From the NCBI RefSeq assembly GCF_018613655.1, contig NZ_JAGGPW010000007.1, positions 1 through 63,313 of the forward strand: a DNA stretch of 63,313 nucleotides, read 5' to 3'. The number at the start of each line of letters is the position of its first letter. Position 1 is the first letter of the stretch. The notes below the pieces were generated by a model that saw only the letters and a program-made list of their open reading frames with translations, had not been told where the DNA came from and did not search any database. The DNA is from Planococcus sp. ISL-109 (GTDB lineage: Bacteria; Bacillota; Bacilli; Bacillales_A; Planococcaceae). The position numbers and the translations under genes are program-made. Of the stretch, positions 51,819 to 60,840 are shown piece after piece.

Positions 51819-53645
51819 TTACACAGCCACTTTCGTTGAAAACTGGCTATTGTACAGCTCCGCATAAAAGCCTTCTTTTTCGAGCAGCTGCTGATGCGTG
51901 CCTTGCTCGATGACTTTCCCTTGATCCATGACCAGGATCAAGTCGGCATCTTTAATCGTCGACAAACGATGCGCGATGACAAAACTGGTGCGGCCCGCCA
52001 TCAAGCGGTTCATGGCCTGCTGGATGAAGATTTCTGTCCGCGTATCGACGCTTGATGTGGCTTCGTCCAAAATCATCATCGGCGGATCGGCCAGTATCGC
52101 ACGGGCGATGGTCAATAATTGCTTTTGCCCCTGTGAAATATTCGACACTTCCTGGTTCAACACCGTATCGTAGCCGTCCGGCAAGGTGCGGATAAAGTAA
52201 TCGGCGTGTGCCGCGGATGCCGCTGCACGGATTTCCTCTTCGGTGGCGCCGTTTTTGCCATAGCTGATATTATCGCGGATGGTGCCGTTAAACAGCCACG
52301 TATCCTGCAACACCATGCCAAAGTTCTGGCGCAGCTCATGCCGCGACATCTCGCGCGAATCCAGACCATCGATGGTGATGCGGCCGCCGTTCAGTTCGTA
52401 GAAGCGCATCAATAAATTGATCAAAGTCGTCTTACCGGCACCGGTCGGCCCGACGATGGCGACTGTTTGGCCCGGCTGGACATCAATGTTCATGCTCTCA
52501 ATCAGCAAGTTGTCGCCGTAGCCAAAGTCGACATCTTCAAATGCCACAGCGCCTTTCGCGCGTGCCAGCACAGAAGTCGTCACTGCCTCCACTTCCTCTT
52601 GCTCGTCCAGCAATTCAAAGACCCGCTCAGCTGCGGCAACCGTCGACTGGATGATGTTGGCGATGTTCGCCGTCTGGGTGATGGGCTGTGTAAACTGTTT
52701 GGAATAGGTGATGAACGCCTGGATATCACCGATCGAGATGGCGCGCTGGATGACCAGCACCCCGCCGACGATGCTGATCAGCACATAGCTCAAGTTACCG
52801 ATCAAGGTCATCACCGGCATGATGATTCCGGAGATGAATTGGGCTTTGCGTCCCGCGTTATACAATTCATCATTGACGCTATCGAATTGTTCGTTGGACT
52901 TTGCCTCATGTCCAAACGCTTTGACGACTTGGTGGCCCGTGTACATTTCTTCTACGTGGCCATTCAAACGGCCGAGATTTTTTTGCTGGCTGCTGAAGTA
53001 TTTTTGGGACTTTTTCAAAATCGGACCGATGACGAACAGCGACAGCGGCAAAGATACGACTGCAATCAAAGTCAGCAAAGGGCTGATCGTCAGCATCATC
53101 ACGAGAATCCCGACAAGCGTCACGATCGACGTGATGAATTGCGTCAAGCTTTGCTGCAGCGTGCTGCCGATCGTGTCGATGTCATTGGTCATGCGGCTTA
53201 AGGTTTCGCCGTTTGGCCGGCCATCAAAATACTCCAGCGGCAATTTCTCCAGTTTTTTATTGACGTCTTGGCGCATATCATAGACCGTATCCTGCGCCAC
53301 TGTCGACATCATATACTGCTGGATATAACTGAACAAACTGCTGAACAAGTACAGCCCGGCAAGAACAGCGAGAATCTGGCCGATAACACCAAAATCGACG
53401 CCCCCGCCCGCTACGCCCTGCAATTGGCCGTATGCTCCTTCGAACAATTCGGTGATCGCCATCCCCATGATTTTCGGCCCGACGATAGCGAATACCGTAC
53501 TGAGAATCGCGACGACAAACACCGCCGCCAGTTTTTTCCGGCGCGGCTTTAAATATGAAACGAGGCGACGGAATGTGCCTTTGAAATCTTTCGCTTTTTC
53601 TGGTGGCATGCTCGCGCCAACGCGAGGAGGACCCATCTGGCTCAT
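51819..53645 (-). CDS. ABC exporter half-transporter (second subunit)
   Basis: 608 residues. The transmembrane domain has six helices to about residue 340. The nucleotide-binding domain has Walker A GPTGAGKTTLINLL, Q-loop MVLQDTWLFNGT, signature NISQGQKQLLTIARAIL (S-Q-G-Q rather than SGGQ), Walker B MMILDEATSSVDTRTE and switch VIAHRLST. With the partner immediately upstream (four-base overlap) it forms a heterodimeric multidrug exporter of the YfiBC/BmrCD type. The non-standard signature in this subunit fits asymmetric dimers. The export substrate is unknown. Confidence 0.93.
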   Translation of the reverse strand: MSQMGPPRVGASMPPEKAKDFKGTFRRLVSYLKPRRKKLAAVFVVAILSTVFAIVGPKIMGMAITELFEGAYGQLQGVAGGGVDFGVIGQILAVLAGLYLFSSLFSYIQQYMMSTVAQDTVYDMRQDVNKKLEKLPLEYFDGRPNGETLSRMTNDIDTIGSTLQQSLTQFITSIVTLVGILVMMLTISPLLTLIAVVSLPLSLFVIGPILKKSQKYFSSQQKNLGRLNGHVEEMYTGHQVVKAFGHEAKSNEQFDSVNDELYNAGRKAQFISGIIMPVMTLIGNLSYVLISIVGGVLVIQRAISIGDIQAFITYSKQFTQPITQTANIANIIQSTVAAAERVFELLDEQEEVEAVTTSVLARAKGAVAFEDVDFGYGDNLLIESMNIDVQPGQTVAIVGPTGAGKTTLINLLMRFYELNGGRITIDGLDSREMSRHELRQNFGMVLQDTWLFNGTIRDNISYGKNGATEEEIRAAASAAHADYFIRTLPDGYDTVLNQEVSNISQGQKQLLTIARAILADPPMMILDEATSSVDTRTEIFIQQAMNRLMAGRTSFVIAHRLSTIKDADLILVMDQGKVIEQGTHQQLLEKEGFYAELYNSQFSTKVAV

Positions 53646-55366
53646 GCGATCTCCTCCTCTGACAATTGGGATAGGGCGATTTCACGGTACACTTCATTGG
53701 ATTCCAATAGTTCTTTGTGTGTACCCATGCCGACCACTCGGCCTTTTTCCAACACGATGATGCGGTCTGCATCGACAACCGTGCTGACGCGCTGTGCCAC
53801 CAATAGCGCCGTCGCATTTTTCGTTTCATCTTTCAGCGCTTTGCGCAGCTTGGCGTCGGTTTTGAAATCGAGCGCCGAAAAGCTGTCGTCAAAAATATAG
53901 ACATCCGGCTTGCGGATCAAGGCGCGTGCAATCGACAAGCGCTGTTTTTGGCCGCCGGATAAATTCGAACCACCCTGCTCGATCTCCGCCGCGTAGCCGC
54001 CGTCAATTTGATCGATAAACTCTGTGGCCTGCGCAATGCGTGCTGCATGGTCCAGTTCCGCTTGGCTGGCGTCTTGTTTGCCGAAGCGGATATTGTCCGC
54101 GATCGTTCCGGTGAACAGCATCGATTTTTGCGGCACGAAGCCGATTTTCGACCGGACTTCCTGCTGCGACGCTTGCCGGATATCGACGCCGTTGACGCGG
54201 ATCGTCCCGCTTGTGGCCTCATAAAAGCGCGGCACCAAATTGACCAGCGTCGACTTGCCGGAACCCGTCCCGCCGATCAACGCCGTAATTTCTCCCGGCC
54301 TCGCGGTAAAGCTGATATTCGACAGCGCCGGCTCTTCCGCTCCCGGATAATAAAACGTCACATCCTCGAACTCCAAGGTGCCGCGCGTGCGATTGGCTTT
54401 TTCGGTGCCATCGTCTTTAAATGCCGGTTGCATCTCCAATACTTCGTTGATGCGTTTGGCCGATACCGCAGCGCGCGGCACCATGACGAACATAAACGAC
54501 GCCATGACCAATGCGAACATGATCATCATGACGTATTGGATAAAAGCCATCAAATCCCCGATCTGCATCGCTCCGTTATTGATGCGAATGCCGCCAAACC
54601 ATATGACGGCGACGACGGTCATATTCATGACGAGCATCATCACTGGCATGAGAAACGCCATGACTTTATTGACCCTGATGGACACATCCGCCAGATCGCG
54701 GTTGGCTTTTTGAAGACGCGCCTTTTCTTGCGATTCGCGGTTAAACGCACGGATGACACGTATCCCGGTCAAGTTTTCCCTGACCACCAAATTCAAGCCG
54801 TCCAGCTGCTTTTGAACCTGCTGGAACAACGGCATGCCGTATTTTAAGATTAACAAGATCGACACCGCCAATACCGGCATCGCGCCGATAATGACTAAGG
54901 ACAATTGCGCATCTTTTGAAACGGCCAAAATAACCCCGCCGACTAGCATGATGGGGGCACTGATGACCATCCGCAGCAGCATGATGACCACCTGCTGCAC
55001 TTGCGTAATGTCGTTGGTGGTGCGCGTAATGAGTGACGCCGTCCCCACTTCATCAAATTCCTGAAGCGAAAACTGTCCGACGTGCTTGAAGACCTTTTGC
55101 CGCAAGTCGCGCCCCATGCCCATCGCGGCTTTCGCCGAATAATAACTGGCAAACACCGCTGCAGCAGCGCCGATTGCCGAGACCAACAGCATCCAGCCGC
55201 CAATTTCCCAGATGTAGGGGATATTCCCTTTGACCACGCCGTTGTCGATGATGTCAGCCATCAAAGTCGGCAAAAACAGCTCCGCGATCGATTGCCCAAA
55301 CACCAAGGCGACAACTCCGAGAACAATCCATTTGTAGGGACTGAGGTTTTTTAGAATCTTGATCAT
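53642..55366 (-). CDS. ABC exporter half-transporter (first subunit)
   Basis: 574 residues, with a six-helix transmembrane domain followed by the nucleotide-binding domain: Walker A GGTGSGKSTLVNLV, Q-loop FVPQKSMLFTGTI, signature SNLSGGQKQRLSIARAL, Walker B YIFDDSFSALDFKTD (Asp in place of the catalytic Glu after Walker B) and LVAQRVSTVVDADR in which Gln stands where the switch His should be. These changes mark it as the degenerate-site half of a heterodimer. It is the first gene of the pair, and is divergent from the second P450 gene. Confidence 0.93.
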   Translation of the reverse strand: MIKILKNLSPYKWIVLGVVALVFGQSIAELFLPTLMADIIDNGVVKGNIPYIWEIGGWMLLVSAIGAAAAVFASYYSAKAAMGMGRDLRQKVFKHVGQFSLQEFDEVGTASLITRTTNDITQVQQVVIMLLRMVISAPIMLVGGVILAVSKDAQLSLVIIGAMPVLAVSILLILKYGMPLFQQVQKQLDGLNLVVRENLTGIRVIRAFNRESQEKARLQKANRDLADVSIRVNKVMAFLMPVMMLVMNMTVVAVIWFGGIRINNGAMQIGDLMAFIQYVMMIMFALVMASFMFVMVPRAAVSAKRINEVLEMQPAFKDDGTEKANRTRGTLEFEDVTFYYPGAEEPALSNISFTARPGEITALIGGTGSGKSTLVNLVPRFYEATSGTIRVNGVDIRQASQQEVRSKIGFVPQKSMLFTGTIADNIRFGKQDASQAELDHAARIAQATEFIDQIDGGYAAEIEQGGSNLSGGQKQRLSIARALIRKPDVYIFDDSFSALDFKTDAKLRKALKDETKNATALLVAQRVSTVVDADRIIVLEKGRVVGMGTHKELLESNEVYREIALSQLSEEEIA

Positions 55367-55718
55367 TGTTACTGCCCCCCTCTAACTATTGCAAAATCAC
55401 TAAACTATTTTCCGTTGCCTGCTTTTGAATAAAACGCACCGTTTTCCACAACTTTAGCAAGCGTCAACACCCACCGCTTATTATGAAGCTTTTCAAATGG
55501 AACCAGCTGTTTAGATGGTTTTAAACTACTCCGATTGGCGCAGTCCGTCAACTTTGAAGCAATGCAGTTTGTCCCGTTTTAACAGCCCGTCAGACTCCCA
55601 ATTCTTAAAGTGGTTTTTGGCACACAACAGAACCTTTGGCCAGCCGCCCCAAAAATGGTCGAAAGGAACGAGATGGAATAATCTCTCCCCGGGTATAGAC
55701 AAGAAAGGAGGCGGTCCC
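55367..55718. other. Intergenic region between the ABC exporter and the P450 gene
   Basis: It contains a degenerate bcr1-like fragment at about 55573-55592 (CCCGTTTTAACAGCCCGTCA, compare CCGCTTTAACAGCCCGTAAA in copy R1), and ordinary AT-rich promoter-like sequence. The P450 reading frame runs through most of it, but without a ribosome site. Confidence 0.5.
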
Positions 55719-56918
55719 ATGGACTTGCATGACAATCGAGAACCACAATTATTCTCACCGGAATTCACCAAGAACCCCTACCCGGCCTATGCCCGTCTGC
55801 GCGAAGAAGACCCCGTGCACCAGGCGCGGTTTCCCGACGGCCAAAAAGGATGGCTGGTGACGCGTTACACGGATGCAGAAGCGGTGCTGAAAGACCCGCG
55901 CTTTATCAAGGATTTTTCGAAACTATTCGGCGGTAGCATGGACCAAATGAGCGTCTTTACGCAAAACATGTTGTTTTCCGATCCGCCTGATCATAAACGG
56001 CTGCGGGCACTCGCCCAAAAAGCCTTTACCCCGAAAATGATCGAAGGCATAAGACCGCGCATTCAGGACATCACAGACGAACTGCTCGAACAAATTGACG
56101 GGAAAGCCAAGGTCAACTTGATCGATGAATTCGCCTTCCCGCTTCCGATCATCGTCATTTGCGAGATTTTAGGCGTGCCGTCCGAAGACCGTGACAAGTT
56201 CCGGATGTGGTCGAATTCACTCATCGAAGGAACGAGCGGCGAAGCGGGCGTCAGCGTCTATGAGCACATGAACGAATTCATCCGCTACCTCGGCGAATGG
56301 TTTGCAAAAGTCCGCGAGCAGCCCGGCGATGATTTGATCAGCCGCTTGATCGAAGCCGAGGAATCAGGCGAGCGCATGACGGAAAAAGAGCTGTATGGCC
56401 TGGTATCACTGCTCATCATCGCAGGACACGAAACGACCGTGAACTTGATCGGCAATACCGTATTAGCCTTGTTAGAGCATCCGGAACACCAGCACTTGCT
56501 GCGTGAACATCCGGAAAAAATTGCTCAAGCGATCGAGGAATCGCTGCGCTTTAACGGCCCTGTCGAATTCAGCACGTCCAGATGGGCAGCCGAAGACATG
56601 GAATTCGGCGGAAAAACCATCCACAGAGGTGATTTGGTCGTCGTTGCCTTGAACGCTGCCAACCACGATCCGGAGCAGTTCGACAACCCGGAACTATTCG
56701 ACATCCTGCGAGAAAAAAGCCCACATCTCGCGTTCGGCAAAGGCATCCACTTCTGCCTCGGGGCTCCGCTCGCCCGGCTGGAAGCACAAATCGCGATCGA
56801 CGGGCTGTTGCAGAGATTTCCAGGCATGACACTCGCTGTGGAGGAAAGCGAGCTTGAGTGGCGACCGGGGATGATTGTTAGAGGAGTTCGGGAAATCCCT
56901 GTGGAGCTTGGAGAATGA
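55719..56918 (+). CDS. Cytochrome P450 (class I, stand-alone)
   Basis: 400 residues from ATG 55719, with AAGAAAGGAGG upstream. The I-helix is IIAGHETTVNLIGN (Ala-Gly 235-236), the ExxR is EESLRF, and the haem loop LAFGKGIHFCLGAPLARLEA carries Cys346. There is no fused reductase, so it needs a separate ferredoxin or flavodoxin. The sequence FSTSRWAAEDMEFGGK and the length fit CYP107/CYP109-type bacterial P450s, which hydroxylate fatty acids, steroids or macrolides. It is a single gene, divergent from the ABC exporter, which may export a product of its reaction. Confidence 0.92.
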   Translation: MDLHDNREPQLFSPEFTKNPYPAYARLREEDPVHQARFPDGQKGWLVTRYTDAEAVLKDPRFIKDFSKLFGGSMDQMSVFTQNMLFSDPPDHKRLRALAQKAFTPKMIEGIRPRIQDITDELLEQIDGKAKVNLIDEFAFPLPIIVICEILGVPSEDRDKFRMWSNSLIEGTSGEAGVSVYEHMNEFIRYLGEWFAKVREQPGDDLISRLIEAEESGERMTEKELYGLVSLLIIAGHETTVNLIGNTVLALLEHPEHQHLLREHPEKIAQAIEESLRFNGPVEFSTSRWAAEDMEFGGKTIHRGDLVVVALNAANHDPEQFDNPELFDILREKSPHLAFGKGIHFCLGAPLARLEAQIAIDGLLQRFPGMTLAVEESELEWRPGMIVRGVREIPVELGE

Positions 56919-57130
56919 CAAAGAGCCAGGGGAATTTCCTCAGGCTTTGTGCGGATAAAATTAATCGCTCGTGCAACTGAAGAAATACAAGCTCGAGAAC
57001 CGCTCGTGCCAAAAAAGAACCACCATGGACAAATTACAGAGCCGCTTCGGGCAAAAATTAGAACCACTTAAGACAAGGGAGAACCGCCCCATCCACTTGT
57101 CTCCGACTGTTTTCTGTGAGCGGCACAATT
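56919..57130. other. Non-coding stretch after the P450 gene
   Basis: It holds GAAGAAATACAAGCTCGAGA and ACCGCTCGTGCCAAA (56977-57010), the motif shared with 48.12 kb. No gene is visible. Confidence 0.5.
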
Positions 57131-57190
57131 AAAATGCATGAAGCACCTTATCTGGTTAAAGATTCCAGGAATTCTTCATGCATGATTTTA
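57131..57190. terminator. Hairpin with ATGCATGAAG / CTTCATGCAT arms
   Basis: AAAATGCATGAAG and CTTCATGCATGATTTT pair across a long loop that has its own weak pairing. Very similar hairpins occur at 59.45 and 62.61 kb. It may terminate the P450 or toxin-remnant transcript. Confidence 0.6.
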
Positions 57191-57204
57191 GTGTGTATGG
57201 AATT

Positions 57205-57243
57205 GTATTCCGTCTAAGCTTGCTCTGTAAAAATGACATTCAT
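57205..57243 (-). pseudogene. Decayed YoeB toxin start
   Basis: Directly after the orphan antitoxin, the first nine codons MNVIFTEQA match the toxin start at 63.0 kb exactly. The next codon is TAG where the intact toxin has TGG, then three more related codons, after which homology ends at the hairpin. The toxin is destroyed by a stop and a larger deletion. Confidence 0.85.
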
Positions 57244-57501
57244 TTAATCCGCCTCCAAGAGTGAATGAGAGACTGTCCCCCCTTCTTCCAATTGCTTTTT
57301 GGATTCCATTAAACGTTTACGGTTTGCTTCATTCCCGAGCAAGTAGACACTTTCCATCAGATTGTTATATTCATCTGCGGACATCATCACCACATTCTTG
57401 TCATTTTTTCGTGTAACAATTATTGTTTCAAAATCATCCGTGACCCGGTCCGAATATTCCTTTAAATTATTTCGGAGCGAAGAATAATTAACGGCTTCCA
57501 T
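57244..57501 (-). CDS. Type II antitoxin, Phd/YefM family (orphan copy)
   Basis: 85 residues from ATG 57501, with AAGGAAGGTG. The opening MEAVNYSSLRNNLKEYSDRV is typical of YefM, as are the DNA-binding VVMMSADEYNNLMESVYLLG and a C-terminal MESKKQLEEGGTVSHSLLEAD that normally wraps the toxin. It differs from the copy at 63.0-63.3 kb at about 10 of 85 positions. Its toxin is decayed, so it is an orphan that may still repress, or neutralise the intact YoeB. Confidence 0.92.
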   Translation of the reverse strand: MEAVNYSSLRNNLKEYSDRVTDDFETIIVTRKNDKNVVMMSADEYNNLMESVYLLGNEANRKRLMESKKQLEEGGTVSHSLLEAD

Positions 57502-57685
57502 CGAATCACCTTCCTTTTTATCCGTTGCACAATATGTTGGACAATGGATAAAATATAAACTCGCTATTTCCTTATTATTTCCGAACAATTATCTCCAGCT
57601 ATCATATCCAGTCCTGAGTGACCTCTTCAGCCTTGCAGCTTTCATATGCTTTTAGGGAATTCCCAATTTGATACAGGAAACCCAT

Positions 57686-59335
57686 TCAGATCTTCGACAA
57701 TTCATCCAGCAGCGCTTTGCGTCTCGGGTACATGAACTTCAGCTCTTCAATGAGCCCTCTCGCAGCGTCAGGACCTAAGGCTTTTTGAAAAGATCGAATC
57801 GTTTCGCAGGCGCTCCGATATGCCTTGCGGTCGGATGCCGGTTCGATCAAGCGGTATATACAGGCCGTATATAATTCATTCACTTCATGCGGATAATCCG
57901 CCAGCAAATAAGGATACAACTTTTCGATTGCATTGACATGGGCACGGCAATACTGAAGCAGTTTTTCGCTCCGCTTTTCATCAATCAGAATCTGGACGTA
58001 AAGAGAGCTCCCCCGCGGCCCCTCTTTCAAATCCTCAAGCAAGTCATTTACTATATCCGGCCAGCGTTCCGGCTCCACCAGCTGCTTCAGCTTTCGGTAA
58101 TAAAATTCATCCCCATCCAGCGCAAACGCATGCGCGAGTTCGATCATCTTCGCTGTATTATTTGCCCCTTCATACGCTTCAAAACGCAGCTTTCTCCAGT
58201 CTTGCACCAAACCTTGAATATCCGAGTCCACCTGTTCCGATTCCATGCATAAACGAACCGCTTTTTCAAATTCCTCTTTGTGTAGCGCAGCCCTAACGCG
58301 GACTTTGCGGATCTTCGGATACTCTTGATGCTTCGAATAAAACCCTTCAACTGCTTCCCAGTCGCCTTGCTGATGTAAAATCTCCAGCTGCAACAACAGA
58401 AGCTCCTCCTTACCAAAGTGGTATAACTTTTGATTCATCTCTTCGCTGTCCATGACCCGCTCCATAAAACGGAACAACTTCTCCGCGAAATCGCCACGTT
58501 CGTTCCAGTTCATGAGGGATTCCATCAAGCTGCCCGCAGCATCCGTGATGTCCTGTTCCAAGCTGAGCAAAATATACGGATGCACTAGCTCTATCATGTC
58601 ATCAACGATTGAGTCGTCGAGTTCCGCCGGCCACACCGCCATCGTCTCGTTGATTTTCTCTAAGCTTTCGTTAATCGTTGATCTGATAGTGCCGAAGGAA
58701 TCGTCCGCCATCTGCAAGATTTCACTGCATTCCTCGACCACGACCAAGCTCAGTTGGATGATCTTTTCTCCATATTCCTGCATATCGAGGCCGCTGATAT
58801 ATTCCTGTACTTCCCACACGCCATCCAATGCTTGGTCGGTCTGGTTCAATTCAATATAAACTCCGCTGCTCGCAAGGTCTGCCAATCGACGGATAATCCG
58901 GCGCGCCACTTCTTCATCCATGCCATCTAGAGTTGAAAACCGGTTGATCAAATAAAGATTCACCGCTGGCTGTCGCTGCGCCAAATCTTCAAGGATTGTC
59001 AACAGCTCCTCTTTTTTCAGCTCTTTTAACCGCGGCACCACATCCACTGCGGTAGAAATATTTCCTTCTTTGTATTCTCGTATCGCCAGACATACCGCGA
59101 CTTCATGCTTGCACAGGGAATCTGATTCGAACGGGCATGTGCAAAAAGACGACAAGACCGTTCCACTGTCCGAGAGCTCCACCGCCACTTCGTAATAGCG
59201 GCTGCCTGCAACGTCTGCGCTCCAGCGATTCGATGCACCTTGCGTCAATTGCTCCACAAAATCCCGCTCAAAATAATCCAAGCCCCGTTTATAAATCACG
59301 GCCGGCACATATTTCTGCAAGTCGTTTACGTTCAT
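57686..59335 (-). CDS. SWIM zinc finger protein
   Basis: 549 residues from ATG 59335, about 7 bases after GGGGGA. The N-terminal SWIM motif CxCx(n)CxH reads CTCPFESDSLCKHEVAV near residue 60-75. The remainder is almost wholly helical with TPR-like helix pairs (for example LYHFGKEELLLLQLEILHQQ and EEFEKAVRLCMESEQV). SWIM domains bind DNA or proteins in helicase/ATPase partners. This large helical form is common in Bacillales and has no established function. Confidence 0.88.
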   Translation of the reverse strand: MNVNDLQKYVPAVIYKRGLDYFERDFVEQLTQGASNRWSADVAGSRYYEVAVELSDSGTVLSSFCTCPFESDSLCKHEVAVCLAIREYKEGNISTAVDVVPRLKELKKEELLTILEDLAQRQPAVNLYLINRFSTLDGMDEEVARRIIRRLADLASSGVYIELNQTDQALDGVWEVQEYISGLDMQEYGEKIIQLSLVVVEECSEILQMADDSFGTIRSTINESLEKINETMAVWPAELDDSIVDDMIELVHPYILLSLEQDITDAAGSLMESLMNWNERGDFAEKLFRFMERVMDSEEMNQKLYHFGKEELLLLQLEILHQQGDWEAVEGFYSKHQEYPKIRKVRVRAALHKEEFEKAVRLCMESEQVDSDIQGLVQDWRKLRFEAYEGANNTAKMIELAHAFALDGDEFYYRKLKQLVEPERWPDIVNDLLEDLKEGPRGSSLYVQILIDEKRSEKLLQYCRAHVNAIEKLYPYLLADYPHEVNELYTACIYRLIEPASDRKAYRSACETIRSFQKALGPDAARGLIEELKFMYPRRKALLDELSKI

Positions 59336-59394
59336 ATCCATTCCCCCTGAACTGATTATAACCTGCACAGCTTTGGGGCTAAACTATAGTTTCT

Positions 59395-59560
59395 AACCGT
59401 TCACTATGTACCGTTTAATTACGACTAGTTACTTTAAGACATAATAATGCATGAAGAAACCTTTTCGTTTACGAATCTGAAGGATTCTTCATGCATTATT
59501 TTGGTATGTGTGAAATTATGTCTTGCATTGGGGTGCTTTTTAAGATTCTTCTGGAATAGG
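59395..59560 (+). repeat. Dispersed intergenic element, diverged copy C
   Basis: Left arm CTATGTACCGTTTAATTACG, hairpin AATGCATGAAGAA..TTCTTCATGCATT (59446-59498), right arm GTATGTGTGAAATTATGTCT and TTTTTAAGATTCTTCTGG. It runs into the 3' end of the toxin gene. It is the same layout as copies A and B, with a different hairpin. Confidence 0.65.
59446..59498. terminator. Hairpin of copy C, probable terminator
   Basis: AATGCATGAAGAA and TTCTTCATGCATT pair with further inner pairing (CCTT/AAGG). It lies downstream of the long RelE-like toxin gene. Confidence 0.65.
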
Positions 59561-59947
59561 ACGTTGCTTTAAGCGCGCCCATACATCATCTGGGTTTTTA
59601 GGAAGCTCTTGGATTCGGGGACCTATGCCTAAATAGAAAATTTCTTTTCGTTCTTCGCGCACTTTGAATACAATTCGGAAATCAGCTTTCATATCGGTCC
59701 AACCGCGCTCTTTCTTAAAGGCTTCGGGGATCGAATGGAAATATCGCTTCCGATAATCATAGATGGAGTGCGGTGGATATTCGGTTGCTCTACTAAGTCC
59801 TTCCCAGTCCTTGTCCAATCGACTCTGTTCTAGGTCTAATTGGTTCTTGAAAATCGTCAGATCTTTTTGAGCGACATACCCATAATCTAGGATGAACTTT
59901 AAATCATTTTCAAATTCCTTATCGACGACGACCTGGTAGTTTGGCAA
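59540..59947 (-). CDS. RelE/ParE-like toxin, long form
   Basis: 135 residues from TTG 59947, with AGGAGG upstream. The pattern fits a RelE fold: the N-terminal strand YQVVVDKEFENDLKFIL, a middle DYRKRYFHSIPEAFKKERG and the late strands DFRIVFKVREERKEIFYLGI then GPRIQELP. Usual RelE/ParE toxins have 85-100 residues, so an insertion of about 30-40 residues between helix and strands (positions about 50-85) makes this unusual. It follows a Phd-like antitoxin by 20 bases. The likely role is translation-linked mRNA cleavage or gyrase poisoning, not distinguishable here. Confidence 0.7.
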   Translation of the reverse strand: MPNYQVVVDKEFENDLKFILDYGYVAQKDLTIFKNQLDLEQSRLDKDWEGLSRATEYPPHSIYDYRKRYFHSIPEAFKKERGWTDMKADFRIVFKVREERKEIFYLGIGPRIQELPKNPDDVWARLKQRPIPEES

Positions 59948-59967
59948 GGGGGTTCCCTCCTGACTGT

Positions 59968-60324
59968 TTAATCTTCTATATGGTTAAACACATCAGAGAG
60001 ACTGCCAACAGTATATTCCTCGTTCTTGCCCGACTCCGCATTTAAAACCGCTTGGCCAACATGTTTATTTAATAAGACATCTTCTATCTGGCTTTGAAGG
60101 TCCTCGATCAACCGGTCTTTTTCTGTCATGCGCTCGATTAATTCCTCGTACTTACCCCAAGACAACATCGCAATGGACAGTTCATTGTTCACAAGCAGGC
60201 CAATAGGCTCTTCTTTGTTGACGATGTCCATGAGGTTTTTCTGTGAAAGGCTTCGTAGTGTCTGTGCTTTTAAGAGTTGCCGTCTATGGATACGCGTATC
60301 TAAATTAATGGTCCCTGCTGGCAT
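59968..60324 (-). CDS. Antitoxin, Phd/YefM-like with long C-terminus
   Basis: 118 residues from ATG 60324, with AGAGGGTG upstream. The N-terminal half carries RIHRRQLLKAQTLRSLSQKN and EEPIGLLVNNELSIAMLSWG then KYEELIERM, a Phd/YefM-like fold. A charged helix (EKDRLIEDLQSQIEDVLLNK) and an extended acidic end (EEYTVGSLSDVFNHIED) follow, which would bind the toxin. It precedes the RelE-like gene, the usual order. Confidence 0.72.
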   Translation of the reverse strand: MPAGTINLDTRIHRRQLLKAQTLRSLSQKNLMDIVNKEEPIGLLVNNELSIAMLSWGKYEELIERMTEKDRLIEDLQSQIEDVLLNKHVGQAVLNAESGKNEEYTVGSLSDVFNHIED

Positions 60325-60358
60325 GTGAAACACCCTCTCATTTTTTCTAAGTATACTG

Positions 60359-60586
60359 CTAATCTTTAAATACCACAAATAAGCGTTCTTTTAAACACAC
60401 ATAATTTTGTATATTATTATGAACAAAAATAAAACTTCCCATATGGAAGGTTTCACCACTTTGATGATTGCTTCTATACGCTAAGATTAAAGCCAATGCC
60501 TTATAGAACCATGCCTGAGATGCTCTCATAGAACTCGCAGCATCCAAAATAGGATATTGCGCGAGCACATTGCGGGCACGAGTCAT
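60359..60586 (-). CDS. Small open reading frame upstream of the toxin-antitoxin pair
   Basis: 75 residues from ATG 60586, behind a strong TAGGAGGT. Reads MTRARNVLAQYPILDAASSM, then a hydrophobic ASQAWFYKALALILAY and a C-terminal IQNYVCLKERLFVVFKD. It ends 35 bases before the antitoxin start. The ribosome site argues for translation, the lack of family resemblance against. It could be a leader or first gene of the operon. Confidence 0.45.
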   Translation of the reverse strand: MTRARNVLAQYPILDAASSMRASQAWFYKALALILAYRSNHQSGETFHMGSFIFVHNNIQNYVCLKERLFVVFKD

Positions 60587-60629
60587 TATGACCTCCTACA
60601 CCGAGCTGAGTTTAACAGTGGTGTGGTAT

Positions 60630-60730
60630 AGGTTCTAACACTTGGAACAAATGGTTCTATTAAATGGCTTTATACATTATTTAAGTCTATATGAAAATGC
60701 GTCTTGCACAGGGTGCTTTTTTAGTGTTGT
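60630..60730 (+). repeat. Dispersed intergenic element, right-arm fragment
   Basis: CTTTATACATTATTTAAGTC, ATGAAAATGCGTCTTGCACA and GGGTGCTTTTTTAG resemble the right arm of copies B and C. The left arm and hairpin are gone. Confidence 0.5.
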
Positions 60731-60840
60731 ACTAGAGCTTATCAGCCAACTCCTGTAAAATAAGGCGAAACTCAACTCTCTTTCAGAACCAGAAATACCG
60801 TTCAGCATTCTAGATAGCAATTAAAGGAGCATGAATAAAC

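Noticed and set aside
54008..54847. A 279-codon + strand frame rich in His and Arg
   Set aside because: Antisense to the first ABC exporter gene; composition is typical of a shadow frame. The same holds for 52467-53201.
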